Notes: generated by a model from the sequence alone, not told the origin. Counted from the stretch's first letter, positions 54,750-63,830 are shown. The stretch: DNA of 64,000 nt from Methanosarcina thermophila TM-1 (GCF_000969885.1 NZ_CP009501.1:620001-684000), one strand, 5' to 3'. Translations and numbers: made by a program.

Positions 54750-56222
54750 TTGCAAAATTTACGTGAAGGCCGCTCTCCTGCGTCGAATCTTGCACAGGAT
54801 ATGGAAGCAAATGACACAGAGGCTTTTCAACAGGCTTTAGAACAGGATGGATTCACAGTACAGGAAGGTGAACTGGCTTACTTTGATTTACTCAGGTTAT
54901 TGGAGGAAGGAGTATTGCCTTCTGCATACGGAAATAATCCTACCACAAAATATGTGATATATTTTGTTCCACCGGCTCCAGGTTATGAAGTAGAGGAACA
55001 GATGTCTGAAATAGCCAGTACGCTTGGGGTGAGCGGGAACACAACTCCATTCTGGAACCTCCGTCCTGACGAAGCAGTTGTTTTTGTGGGAAGAACACCT
55101 CCGGAATGCAGGTATTTCAGTTATGATAATATGTTAATGCGCAGAACAATTGGAAATGAGAGGAGATGGATCTTTTCCAACTTAGTAGATACGATAAACA
55201 ACCTTGTTATCAAAACCGAAGGAACGCCAGATGGAGCTTCCGGAGATCCTTTCAACCAGACTACAATAATAATCATTACTGCTGATAGAGGCATTGACCA
55301 GCGCATCCGGGATGCTGCCGAGTCTGCAGGATACTCAAACAATACAATTAACACCCAGGTGCTGCCCTCGGTCATGCTGAACATGGGTTTGGATAATGAT
55401 TCCGTTACATTTGCATCATTTATCCGCCCAGCCTTATTCAATGATACCCAGGCTGGTGACGATTACATTAATAATACACCTGCAACTATTTTCCGCATTA
55501 CTCCCAACAATACAACAGAACTGGATCCATATGATTATCCGGAATTAAGGATTCGTGGGACCGGACAAACAGAGTTTGAGCTTATGGATGATCTCGAAGA
55601 GCTAAGGGTTGCAATTCTCGAAAAATACAACAAGTCAAATGCAACAGAGCTCCCGACCAGTCAGGGAGGCCCTATAGGGAGTGATGCTATTCAGAGAGGA
55701 ATTAACGCCGTAGGTCCTACCAACGATGAATGCTATCTATGGACAGCAAACCAGACTATCTTTTCGCCGACACCTCCTTTCTTTGACACTTCGGAATACT
55801 ATCCTTTCCTGCGAGACCCGGCAATTACTTTAGGTAATGATACCGATGAATTCATAATTGTATATGGGGTCAACCATGTAGCTGCAGGAAAGGCGACGTA
55901 CTCTAATTTTGCAATATACGGAGCTGATGTGTTTAACGGCGTTATAGCAATCACAAATGAGGATTTCAATGGATCTGCTGAGGAATACCTCCCTGATAAT
56001 CCCAATGCGAAATATCTTTATGTCTACAAGCTATCCAGAAACTGCAGTGAGGATGATCAATACTGCTACGAAGTTCCTTATGGTCAGGGAGTTCACGGTA
56101 TAGAGCTGGATCAGCCGCTTTTCATTGGCTGGAGAGCCTACCTGGAAAACGCTACAAAAACCGGGCCAGCTTACTCAGAGATCGTGTACGATAGGGCTAT
56201 AAAGTTTGATCCAAAAAGTTAA
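54750..56222 (+). CDS. Secreted-type protein of unknown family, no signal peptide
   Basis: The frame of 490 codons opens with TTG and no ribosome binding site (ATG 54801, M-E-A-N-D-T, is the next candidate). The protein is acidic and rich in N-x-S/T sequons, and has few lysines, like Methanosarcina surface proteins. It has a patterned core: W-N-L-R-P-D-E-A-V-V-F-V-G-R-T-P-P-E-C-R-Y-F-S-Y and L-N-M-G-L-D-N-D. It lacks any signal peptide, so the 5' end has probably been lost, perhaps in the rearrangement that also damaged the divergent NTPase gene. I do not recognise a named family. Confidence 0.6.
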   Translation: MQNLREGRSPASNLAQDMEANDTEAFQQALEQDGFTVQEGELAYFDLLRLLEEGVLPSAYGNNPTTKYVIYFVPPAPGYEVEEQMSEIASTLGVSGNTTPFWNLRPDEAVVFVGRTPPECRYFSYDNMLMRRTIGNERRWIFSNLVDTINNLVIKTEGTPDGASGDPFNQTTIIIITADRGIDQRIRDAAESAGYSNNTINTQVLPSVMLNMGLDNDSVTFASFIRPALFNDTQAGDDYINNTPATIFRITPNNTTELDPYDYPELRIRGTGQTEFELMDDLEELRVAILEKYNKSNATELPTSQGGPIGSDAIQRGINAVGPTNDECYLWTANQTIFSPTPPFFDTSEYYPFLRDPAITLGNDTDEFIIVYGVNHVAAGKATYSNFAIYGADVFNGVIAITNEDFNGSAEEYLPDNPNAKYLYVYKLSRNCSEDDQYCYEVPYGQGVHGIELDQPLFIGWRAYLENATKTGPAYSEIVYDRAIKFDPKS

Positions 56223-56537
56223 GGTAAAATGGAAATGGAACTGAATATAGGAACGTTAAGGCGAGTTTAAGCTCTGGTTGAGGCGTATTACCTCCAACAA
56301 AATTTTTCATTTTTTATATTTTACTATTTTTAGATTTCCACTTTATAGTCAGGGATTTTTAGTTTCATCACATACTTTGTGGTTGTCTGGGTTCTAGAAA
56401 TCAGTGATTCAAAACTGTTGTTGTTTAAAAAAAGAAACTATACATTGCTCAACGGAAGAAAAAAGTTGGAGGAATCAGAGAATAGAAATCCCCTGACCAT
56501 TTAAGTTAGTAAACAATGACTCTAAACTGTGCAGAGT
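56223..56537. other. Intergenic region between convergent genes
   Basis: No gene or repeat worth reporting. T-runs after 56300 may terminate the secreted-type protein gene. Confidence 0.3.
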
Positions 56538-57839
56538 TCAGAGCTGCGGGCGCCTGTCAATGATTCTCTTTGCCTTGCCTGCAGTTCTCTCGATGCTACC
56601 TTTCTCAAGGAGTTCGACGTTTGTGCGGATGTTCAGGACGGACTTGAGTTCACGCTGGACGTAGTCCTGAACGGCTTTGAGGTCCTTGAGTTCGCCGGTA
56701 AAGGCGTTGTCTTCTAGCTCGACTTCGATTGTGAGTTCGTCGAGCATGTGTCTGTTGCGGTCAAGGATTAACCGGAAGTGATCGCCCACCTGCGGAATCC
56801 GGGAGATGACATCCTGGATCTGAGAGGGGAAAACATTGATTCCTCTCACGATCAGCATGTCGTCAGCCCTGCCCATGAGGCGGGAAATTTTTGTGGTGGT
56901 TCTGCCGCATTCGCATTCGGATTCAAGAAGTTTTGCCATATCGCCTGTGCGGTACCTGATGTTGCAGAAGCCTTCCTTGTTGATGGAGGTGAGGACAAGT
57001 TCTCCTTTTTCGCCTTCTGAGACCTGCTCTCCGTTTTCATCAAGGACTTCGACAAGGAAATTATCGCTCCAGATGTGCAGCCCGTTCTGCTCCTGGCACT
57101 CAAAACCTATTCCAGGTCCAAACATCTCGGATAGTCCGTAGCAGTCATAGGCTTTGAGGTTGAGCCTCTTTTCAAGCTGTTTGCGCGTATTTTCCGACCA
57201 GGGCTCACCACCGAAGATAGCGGCTTTCAATGAGAGCTTGTCTATAATGCCGAGTTCTTCAGCCGTTTCGGCAAGGTAAAAGGCATACGAAGGTGTGCAG
57301 TGCACAGCCGTTACCCCGAAGTCGATCATCATCTCTAGCTGCCGGGCGGTATTTCCGGTCGCAGCCGGCACGACCATTGCGCCCATCCTTTCAACGCCGT
57401 AGTGGAAACCCAGGCCTCCTGTAAAGAGCCCATAATTCATGGAGTTCTGGATTATATCGCCTGCAGAAAGGCCTATCATTGTGAGATCCCTGGCAATCAA
57501 ATCTGACCAGGTCTCAATATCCTTTGCCGTATACCCTACGACTGTAGGCTTCCCGCTTGTGCCGGACGAGGCGTGGATACGCACTATGTCTTCTTTTCTG
57601 GCAGCAAAGAGCCCGAAAGGATAGTTTTCCCGAAGGTTGGCTTTCCGGGTAAAAGGCACTTTACGGATATCATCAAGAGTTTTAACATCCTCGGGAGTGA
57701 CTCCAGCTTCCTTGAATTTCTGCCTATAAAAAGGAACATTTTCATAAACCAGCTTTAAGCTCTTTTTAAGGCGTTTAAGCTGTAATTTCTTCATTTCTTC
57801 GGGATTCATTGTTTCGTATTTCGGCTGCCAGTATTTCAT
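56538..57839 (-). CDS. Phenylacetate-CoA ligase family enzyme
   Basis: This adenylate-forming enzyme of about 433 residues starts at ATG 57839 (M-K-Y-W-Q-P-K-Y-E) with AAGG upstream; the frame is open 27 codons further, but without signals. The AMP-binding P-loop S-S-G-T-S-G-K-P-T, G-G-E-P-W-S, Y-G-L-S-E-M-F-G-P-G and R-T-G-D-M place it in the PaaK group. These activate aryl acids (phenylacetate, indoleacetate) to CoA thioesters with ATP. In methanogens such enzymes may recover aromatic acids for amino acid synthesis; the substrate is inferred. Confidence 0.88.
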   Translation of the reverse strand: MKYWQPKYETMNPEEMKKLQLKRLKKSLKLVYENVPFYRQKFKEAGVTPEDVKTLDDIRKVPFTRKANLRENYPFGLFAARKEDIVRIHASSGTSGKPTVVGYTAKDIETWSDLIARDLTMIGLSAGDIIQNSMNYGLFTGGLGFHYGVERMGAMVVPAATGNTARQLEMMIDFGVTAVHCTPSYAFYLAETAEELGIIDKLSLKAAIFGGEPWSENTRKQLEKRLNLKAYDCYGLSEMFGPGIGFECQEQNGLHIWSDNFLVEVLDENGEQVSEGEKGELVLTSINKEGFCNIRYRTGDMAKLLESECECGRTTTKISRLMGRADDMLIVRGINVFPSQIQDVISRIPQVGDHFRLILDRNRHMLDELTIEVELEDNAFTGELKDLKAVQDYVQRELKSVLNIRTNVELLEKGSIERTAGKAKRIIDRRPQL

Positions 57840-58026
57840 TAACAGAACCTTCTTTTTTATTTGTGAAACCATTCTCAGGTCATAAATTTTAATGTATAAT
57901 GCCATGTCTCTGCATGGCATGATATATTAAATAATCTAATCAATAATATAAAATGTTTGGAAAAATCCTTCTGTACTGTAATCGTTAATAGATATAAACG
58001 TTGTTGAGGTGAAGAGGTTTTAAATT

Positions 58027-58158
58027 ATGGAGTTAGCAGATTTAAAAGAACCGAATTTTATTTGCTGCGTAAGATTCGGCAGTTTAGATCCCATAAAAAA
58101 GCAACACTGTTTTCTGAGAGTAACGCATATCTTCTTTTTCAAAAGTAGTCCTAACTAA
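58027..58158 (+). CDS. Possible small protein (43 residues)
   Basis: ATG 58027 follows AGAGGT at good spacing. The peptide (M-E-L-A-D-L-K-E-P-N-F-I-C-C) has three cysteines and a basic, aromatic C-terminus. There is no homologue I recognise, and it may be a spurious frame. Confidence 0.3.
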   Translation: MELADLKEPNFICCVRFGSLDPIKKQHCFLRVTHIFFFKSSPN

Positions 58159-58229
58159 TAAACTTATACAATTCTTTGTAAAATTCTAATATAAAAAAAC
58201 AAAATAAAAAAGGAATTTAAGATATTTTA

Positions 58230-58559
58230 TTAATACTTGAGCGGATTAGAACCATATCTTGTGCCAGTTCTTTTTTCACCTTCTTCTCTTACTTCAGATT
58301 CCTGTACTTTTGCCTTAGATTCGTATACTTTTGATTTTAATCCTTCCACCTTTGCTTTAAGCCCCTCTGCTTTTGTTTTAAAGCCCTCTACCTTTGTTTT
58401 AAAAACTTCTGCTTTTGTTCTAGATCCTTCTTCTTTTGTTTTAAATTTATTGCACAAACAGCAGCCTTCTTTGCAGCGTGAGATGTGTATATGTTTTACA
58501 ACACTGACAAATCCTATTGCGGCCAAAATATAAACTATTACTTTCTTAAGTGTATCCAT
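58230..58559 (-). CDS. Small membrane-anchored protein with Cys motif and heptad repeats
   Basis: This 109-residue protein starts at ATG with GGGGGATT 6 nt upstream. One N-terminal membrane helix (V-I-V-Y-I-L-A-A-I-G-F-V-S-V-V) is followed by C-K-E-G-C-C-L-C, then by about seven tandem 7-residue units of the type K-T-K-V-E-G-F that should form a coiled coil, seen in DNA as 21-bp repeats at about 58290-58440. The tail is charged. It is a candidate membrane scaffold with a metal-binding or palmitoyl-like Cys cluster; function unknown. A shorter copy lies just upstream. Confidence 0.65.
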   Translation of the reverse strand: MDTLKKVIVYILAAIGFVSVVKHIHISRCKEGCCLCNKFKTKEEGSRTKAEVFKTKVEGFKTKAEGLKAKVEGLKSKVYESKAKVQESEVREEGEKRTGTRYGSNPLKY

Positions 58560-58655
58560 GTTAATCCCCCAAAATTATTTGTATCTTTTTGTTTATGAAA
58601 TTTATTCATAAAATGGTAAAGTTCTTCGGAGCCATAGAAGGCTACCAACCACTTA

Positions 58656-58742
58656 TCAAGTCTTGACGTGTATATGTTTTACAATATAAACAAGCCCTAT
58701 TGCGGCTAAAATACCAACTGCTATTTTCTTAAGTGTATCCAT
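58656..58742 (-). CDS. Truncated tandem copy of the small membrane protein (28 residues)
   Basis: M-D-T-L-K-K-I-A-V-G-I-L-A-A-I-G-L-V-Y-I-V-K-H-I-H-V-K-T matches the first 27 residues of the protein at 58559 and has the same GGGGGATC ribosome binding site. The upstream 80-90 bp are also duplicated, including GTTTATGAArTTTATTCATAAAAT, the presumed promoter. The copy stops right after the helix and so lacks the Cys motif and coiled coil. It could act as a micropeptide or simply be a relic. Confidence 0.55.
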   Translation of the reverse strand: MDTLKKIAVGILAAIGLVYIVKHIHVKT

Positions 58743-58865
58743 ATTGATCCCCCAAAACTATTATTGTATCTCATTGTTTATGAAGTTTATTCATAAAATA
58801 ATAAAGTTCTTAGGAACAAAGAAAGCTGCCAACTATACATTAAGGTTTACTGATTATTATCAGGC

Positions 58866-58922
58866 TGATATATCAATAGCAGTGTATGAAGGATAACAGC
58901 TTTTTATCCGGTTGATATATCA
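58866..58922. promoter_or_regulatory. Two TGATATATCA palindromes flanking a hairpin
   Basis: The 10-bp palindrome TGATATATCA occurs at 58866-58875 and 58913-58922. Between them GGATAA (58891-58896) and TTATCC (58904-58909) form a 6-bp stem. The layout, 125-180 bp upstream of the minus-strand small membrane genes and next to the cas1 relic, suggests an operator or the end of a rearranged segment. Confidence 0.35.
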
Positions 58923-58940
58923 TTAGAAACATACACATTT

Positions 58941-59590
58941 TTACTTTTGGCTTGAAACCAATACTTCCCACTTATTCACCTTTTCCATAGTATGGCTATT
59001 AGGAGTAAACGGCTTATCTGACTTTGCATTCTGCTTCATGTAACGAAATATCCCTTTAGAAAATCCTAACTTTTACCTGTCAACATAAGAAATATTGAGA
59101 ATCTCTTGTCTTATATCATAAGGAGCAATAATTTTAATTTCATGTTCAAGCTTAACCATATCCAGTTATTCCTTTTTGCTGGTAAGGTAATGGGCTAGTT
59201 CCCCAATATTCCGAAAGATAACATAACCCTAAGTTCTTTTCTCTCCTTGATAACTCACTTTTTTATTCAGCATATTGGAAAGCTATTAACAATCTTCCTG
59301 GCTCCAGTTAGTTTTAACCTGAGATTTTAATTCTAAGTTTTATGAAATCTTTACTTTACAGCCCCGTTTTCAACCAAGCTGATAACTGTCAGGTCAACAA
59401 GGAACCTGAAAGGCTCCTGAAGGTTATATACTAAGCTGTCTTTCTTGGGTTTATCCCATGCCAAAATCCTACGTGGGGATCTAACCTTAGTATTTATGGC
59501 TCTCAAGCATTCAGACTGTAGAATCTTTACATCGTGCAAAACAATGTTAATGAGCGTAATCCTGAACTCCAAAATGTCTTCGTTTACTCA
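58941..59590 (-). pseudogene. Decayed cas1 (CRISPR integrase), C-terminal two thirds
   Basis: Translated on the minus strand in shifting frames, this stretch gives L-Q-S-E-C-L-R-A-I-N-T, K-D-S-L-V-Y-N-L-Q-E-P-F-R-F-L-V-D-L, L-D-M-V-K-L-E-H-E-I, Y-D-I-R-Q-E-I-L-N-I-S-Y-V-D and K-L-G-F-S-K-G...Y-M-K-Q-N-A-K, in the order found in Cas1 proteins. Several in-frame stops (TAG, TAA) and frameshifts interrupt it. The N-terminal part, other cas genes and any CRISPR repeats are missing in this window. Confidence 0.75.
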
Positions 59591-59704
59591 AAAAATTAAG
59601 CAAAGTACCTGGCCCAGTGCAAAATAGGAAAATTTAATTGCTATTATTTAACTAAGTGAAATAGTTTGTAATCGTGATATATCTAATGCTGACGGGGATG
59701 AATA

Positions 59705-62700
59705 GTGATCTCAGAATTAGCTTTGAGTCTTCTTGCTAACATATTATCTGATACCGCCAAGGAAACCCTTGGCAAACATTATGATCCTTCTTTGAAAGCA
59801 TATAAAAATGCAATTAAAAGTTTAAGCGATAAGTATAGATTAAATATTACTCAAATTGAAACTTTTTTGCATCAAGAAAATGTAAAGGTAGCAATCAAAG
59901 AATATCTAGAGAATCCAAATAACCATGATTTATTAAATAGTTTAACTGATGAGTTTCTGTCCTCATTTAATGAAAATAAATTTCTGAAAGAGCGTGAAAG
60001 TTCAATCTTAAGTGAGTTTTTTGAATTTTTATATACTGAGATTAAAAAAGATCCAGAACTTAGAAACTATCTTCAACATTATCTAATAACTGAAATTCAT
60101 CATGGAGTTCAAGAACTGTCTCAAGGAGCTCAGGAAACAAATCAAGGAATTCGGGAAATATCCTTCAAAATTGACGAACTATGTTTGTCTTTGAAAAATC
60201 TTACATCTCGTGGACAAAAAATTGGAGAGGCAGATATAGATATAGGGAGACAAATTGATAGGGATATAAAAGAATGGCTTGAAGGAAATAAAGAGTTCTA
60301 TATTATTTATCTGGGTATTTTGGGACTTGAACAATCAGTTGAAGTAAGTGCAAATTATAATATAGAACTGCTGGAAAGAAAAAAGCTTATAGCTCTATTA
60401 AAAAGTGAGCTTAGGGAACTGGGGGATTATATTAAAATTATTGAAGTGTCTAACTCGAACGATTTGATTCTCTGTGTAAAATACTTTAGTAACATTTTTG
60501 AAGCAGCTTCAGTAGCTTTGGGTGCTAAGAGTTGTTTTAAAATAGTTATTGGAACAGTAGAATTAAGTGACTATAATAATTGCTATAAAAATATAATTAA
60601 AGAATGCCAAGATTTAAAAGAATGCAAATTCTGTTACGAATGGGAGTCTATTGGAAAAATATCAACGCCATTTGTTATTGCTGCAGATACTGTTGTTAAT
60701 AGTATGACCTTAGGGATGAGAAAATACTTTATGGAAAAGAACTTCGAATACATTGATAGAAGAAAGGATAAAAAATATTATTTAATAAATAAAGAAAGTT
60801 TAATAAAGGAGAGAAAAGTTTCGGAATTTATCAAGTCTATTGGGCAACAAAGGGTTGACTACAATGGAGCATTAATAGATAGGCTATTTGTTCCACCAGA
60901 TGAATTCGAGGAAATAAAAGAAAAACTCAATAATGATAGAATAGTGTTTATTACTGGACCGCCAGGATATGGAAAGACATATACAGCTATAAGATTGATG
61001 TGGGAATGGTACTCCAGAGAAAATAATATTTGCTTTCCAGAGTGGGTCCCTGGTAAAGAATATGAACAAAGAAAAGAAGTTAGAGAAAAGTTAGCAAATA
61101 TCGATGCGATACTAAGACCACATCATATATACTATTTTGAGGATCCTTTCGGAAAAACAAAGTATGAGGGTAGAGACGATTTAAAGCAAAGAATAGGTCA
61201 TATTATCGATTCTGTTAAAGGAAAATCGGATACATATGTTATAATTACATCAAGAAAAGATATTTTTCAAGAATTCGAGAAAGAGATTTATTTCCCTGAG
61301 GAAGTAAGGAAATTCGAAAAAGAATTGAACATTATAAAACCCTCTTACAATCATTTTAAAAGAATAGAAATTCTTGAGAAGTGGGCAGAAGAAAAAGGAT
61401 GTGAATGGCTAGAACATCAAGAACTGAGAAATTTAATTATTGAGAAGTTAAAAAATGAGAATAAATTGCCAACGCCTCTTAACATCTATGATTTTGTTGT
61501 TGCAACTGCAGGAAAGCAGCTAGCGATTGATAAAGAAAATGCAAAAGAAGAATTGCGAAAATTTTATGAAAAAGAGATAGAGCCAAAGATAGATAAAAAT
61601 TCGCAAGCAACTGAAAAAGCGTTTGCGGACGAAATTAAAGAATTATATAAGTCTAAAAGATACGATAGAATCTACTTTCTCTCAATAATTTTTATATCGC
61701 AGCTATCTTACTCATACTTTAGTTGTGATTTTGTCAAAAAGCAATATAACATATTAAAGAAAAGAAATAGAGACAAAGACTTTAGAGATTTCAACAAAGT
61801 TTTAAAAGAAGAGTATAGAATTAAATTAGTTAAAGAGAACCTATTCAACGGACAGGAAGAAAAATATTCTTTAGAGTTCGCTCATCCTTCTTACTCAAAC
61901 GCTCTTAACTATATACTTGATCACGATGGGTGCAAAGAGTATTTCTGTGATGTGTTAAACCAGCTTATAGAGGAGGAGTACGCTGCTGGGGGCGTTGCAT
62001 GGATAATTGTACACTTTTATAATAAATTTTCATATGATGAACAAAAAGAATTAATTTCTAAACTTGAGGAGAATAAATATGCATTTGGAGATGCTACTTT
62101 AGCGATAATAGAAAAATATGGTGAATTGCCTCTTAACGTAAGAAGTTTAGTATTTAAATTTGTTAACAATCTATGTGAGTCCGAGTTCATAATAAGAAGG
62201 ATGGGAAAAGATTATCATAAATTGTCTAAGGATGTAAAAGATCTGATAATAAATATTGCAAGCAATATATACGCTAGTGGGGATGTCTTTAATGAAATGG
62301 GCAGATACACTCTATTACCTAAAGAGTTGATGGATTTAATATATAAGATCTCAGAGAATATTGTCGACACTGGTGACATTGGGTGGGGAATTGTAAAGAA
62401 TTATGGACAAAATGAGAATTATAGGAATGAATTAGTACCTTTACTTGATCTACTTAAAGAGAACAAAATCGGCTGCAGAGGTCTTGTATCAGCAATACTA
62501 CAGAACTATAATAACTTACCTAAACATGTACAGGATTTAATATTCACTCTTAAAAGTAACGAAGATGTCGCAGGGAGTATTGCATGGGGAATCATTAGAA
62601 ATTATAATAATTTACCTGAAAATGTAAGAAATCTAGTTCCAAGTGTCATAGATAATATAGAGACCAGTAAATATATTGGGGATCTTGTATGGATTGGAAT

Positions 62701-62884
62701 AGAAATAATTGAGAATTACGGTAGATATCCTGAAGAAATAACATGCCTAATAGAAAAAGAAAAGCTTCAATATGGGCTTAATGAGCTCAGAAGGTTATTA
62801 TTAGAATCCCAAGATAGAGACTGTATAATTAAGGCGAGGGAATTTGAACAATATATTAAAATTGTGCCTCCAAACTATAGATGA
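59705..62884 (+). CDS. Large STAND-type P-loop NTPase with C-terminal helical repeats (putative defence protein)
   Basis: This 1059-residue protein starts at GTG with CGGGGATG upstream. Residues 1-170 are helical with a coiled-coil-like Q-E-L-S-Q-G-A-Q-E-T-N-Q-G stretch. Residues of about 195-355 are an alpha/beta domain with some resemblance to nucleotide cyclase-type folds (weak). A P-loop I-T-G-P-P-G-Y-G-K-T lies at about 416, an acidic Y-Y-F-E-D-P-F-G at about 476 and an I-I-T-S-R sensor at about 513, as in nSTAND3-like ATPases. Residues of about 755-1030 contain repeats of about 37 residues built on W-x-I-I-x-N-Y-x-x-L-P-x-x-V-x-x-L-I. Base composition is far more AT-rich than its neighbours, which suggests horizontal transfer. 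A sensor-ATPase defence role is inferred. Confidence 0.75.
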   Translation: MISELALSLLANILSDTAKETLGKHYDPSLKAYKNAIKSLSDKYRLNITQIETFLHQENVKVAIKEYLENPNNHDLLNSLTDEFLSSFNENKFLKERESSILSEFFEFLYTEIKKDPELRNYLQHYLITEIHHGVQELSQGAQETNQGIREISFKIDELCLSLKNLTSRGQKIGEADIDIGRQIDRDIKEWLEGNKEFYIIYLGILGLEQSVEVSANYNIELLERKKLIALLKSELRELGDYIKIIEVSNSNDLILCVKYFSNIFEAASVALGAKSCFKIVIGTVELSDYNNCYKNIIKECQDLKECKFCYEWESIGKISTPFVIAADTVVNSMTLGMRKYFMEKNFEYIDRRKDKKYYLINKESLIKERKVSEFIKSIGQQRVDYNGALIDRLFVPPDEFEEIKEKLNNDRIVFITGPPGYGKTYTAIRLMWEWYSRENNICFPEWVPGKEYEQRKEVREKLANIDAILRPHHIYYFEDPFGKTKYEGRDDLKQRIGHIIDSVKGKSDTYVIITSRKDIFQEFEKEIYFPEEVRKFEKELNIIKPSYNHFKRIEILEKWAEEKGCEWLEHQELRNLIIEKLKNENKLPTPLNIYDFVVATAGKQLAIDKENAKEELRKFYEKEIEPKIDKNSQATEKAFADEIKELYKSKRYDRIYFLSIIFISQLSYSYFSCDFVKKQYNILKKRNRDKDFRDFNKVLKEEYRIKLVKENLFNGQEEKYSLEFAHPSYSNALNYILDHDGCKEYFCDVLNQLIEEEYAAGGVAWIIVHFYNKFSYDEQKELISKLEENKYAFGDATLAIIEKYGELPLNVRSLVFKFVNNLCESEFIIRRMGKDYHKLSKDVKDLIINIASNIYASGDVFNEMGRYTLLPKELMDLIYKISENIVDTGDIGWGIVKNYGQNENYRNELVPLLDLLKENKIGCRGLVSAILQNYNNLPKHVQDLIFTLKSNEDVAGSIAWGIIRNYNNLPENVRNLVPSVIDNIETSKYIGDLVWIGIEIIENYGRYPEEITCLIEKEKLQYGLNELRRLLLESQDRDCIIKAREFEQYIKIVPPNYR

Positions 62885-62916
62885 TAGGTATATAATAGTT
62901 AGAAAGGAGACAAACT

Positions 62917-63419
62917 ATGGAAGAATTTATAATCCGTAATGCAAAGCAGAATGACCTCTCAATAATTCTATCACTTTTCACAGAAGCTTATAGAGAAAAT
63001 TATATTTCTCATGGAGAGATACAATTAGGAATTGCTGATAACAAGAATTCATTGAATCCAGATGGTTTAATCATAAAAAAAAAGAACTGGAAACCTTGTT
63101 GGATTCTCCAAAATCCTTTGTAAGAGTTGCATATAATCAGTCAAAGAATATTATTATTGGTGTGGCAGTTTCTAGTATTATCTCGGAATATCCTTGGAGT
63201 AAAAAATATGGGGTTATAGCCGATATTGTAGTCGATTCCAATTTTAGACGTATGGGCGTAGGAAAAAAACTAGTTGAAGATGCAGAAAATCTATTAAAAA
63301 CGAACTTTGTCAAAGATATATTTATAGAAATTAACAATGATAATACTATATCAAAGTCTTTTTTTTCTAAATTAAGCTATAGGATAATATCGGTAACTGC
63401 ATGTAAACGAATTGACTAA
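62917..63419 (+). pseudogene. GNAT acetyltransferase with frameshift in an A9 tract
   Basis: The first frame (62917-63123) encodes I-I-R-N-A-K-Q-N-D-L-S-I-I-L and reaches an A9 run at 63075-63083, after which homology moves to the other frame (E-L-E-T-L-L-D-S-P-K-S-F-V-R-V-A-Y). That frame contains V-D-S-N-F-R-R-M-G-V-G-K-K-L-V, the acetyl-CoA-binding R-x-x-G-x-G signature, and ends normally. The joined length is about 167 residues. It lies 32 bp after the STAND gene and shares its AT-rich composition. It could be a mutation, a sequencing error in the homopolymer, or slippage-controlled expression. Confidence 0.7.
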
Positions 63420-63699
63420 AATGTCAATTCGTAATTATAAAGCTGATCCAAAAACTCAAAACTATATTTTTGAATCTCGAGTTTAGAGTTATCAATCAGG
63501 CGGTTGGTCATGAAAAATAAGTTGAAACTTTACAAATTTTAAGAATAAAATTAATTCTTAGAAATTAAAACTTTAGTTTCTTTCTTTAATTTCTAACCTT
63601 AAAACCTAACCCTAAACTTTAAAACTTGCCTCTCAAATCTTAAAATTTAGCCTCCTAATCTTAAAGCTTAAGACCCTCATTAGCCTCAATATCCCTCTC
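63420..63699. other. AT-rich intergenic region with CTTAAAACC-type repeats
   Basis: No gene was seen. Between 63590 and 63670 short motifs such as CTTAAAACcTA and CTTAAAnTTAGCCT recur irregularly. They lack the regular repeat-spacer structure of a CRISPR array. Confidence 0.35.
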
Positions 63700-63830
63700 T
63701 GAGACCAAGTTTTCCCAAGACTTAACTCTCTCCAAACATGGTTGTTAAGTAAAAGGCTATCACTTTTGCATTTTGTTTCATGTAGTGTTAACCGCCTTAG
63801 AAAAATCTAACTTTACTCAGATTCAAACAA
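63700..63830 (-). pseudogene. Second, more decayed cas1 fragment
   Basis: On the minus strand the sequence gives K-L-D-F-S-K-A, then after a frameshift H-Y-M-K-Q-N-A-K, then H-V-W-R-E-L-S-L-G. It aligns at DNA level with the cas1 relic at 58941-59065, for example TTTTGCATTTTGTTTCATGT versus CTTTGCATTCTGCTTCATGT. The orientation is the same as in the first relic, so the two bracket the STAND/GNAT island. Sequence beyond 63830 shows no clear cas1 similarity. Confidence 0.6.
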
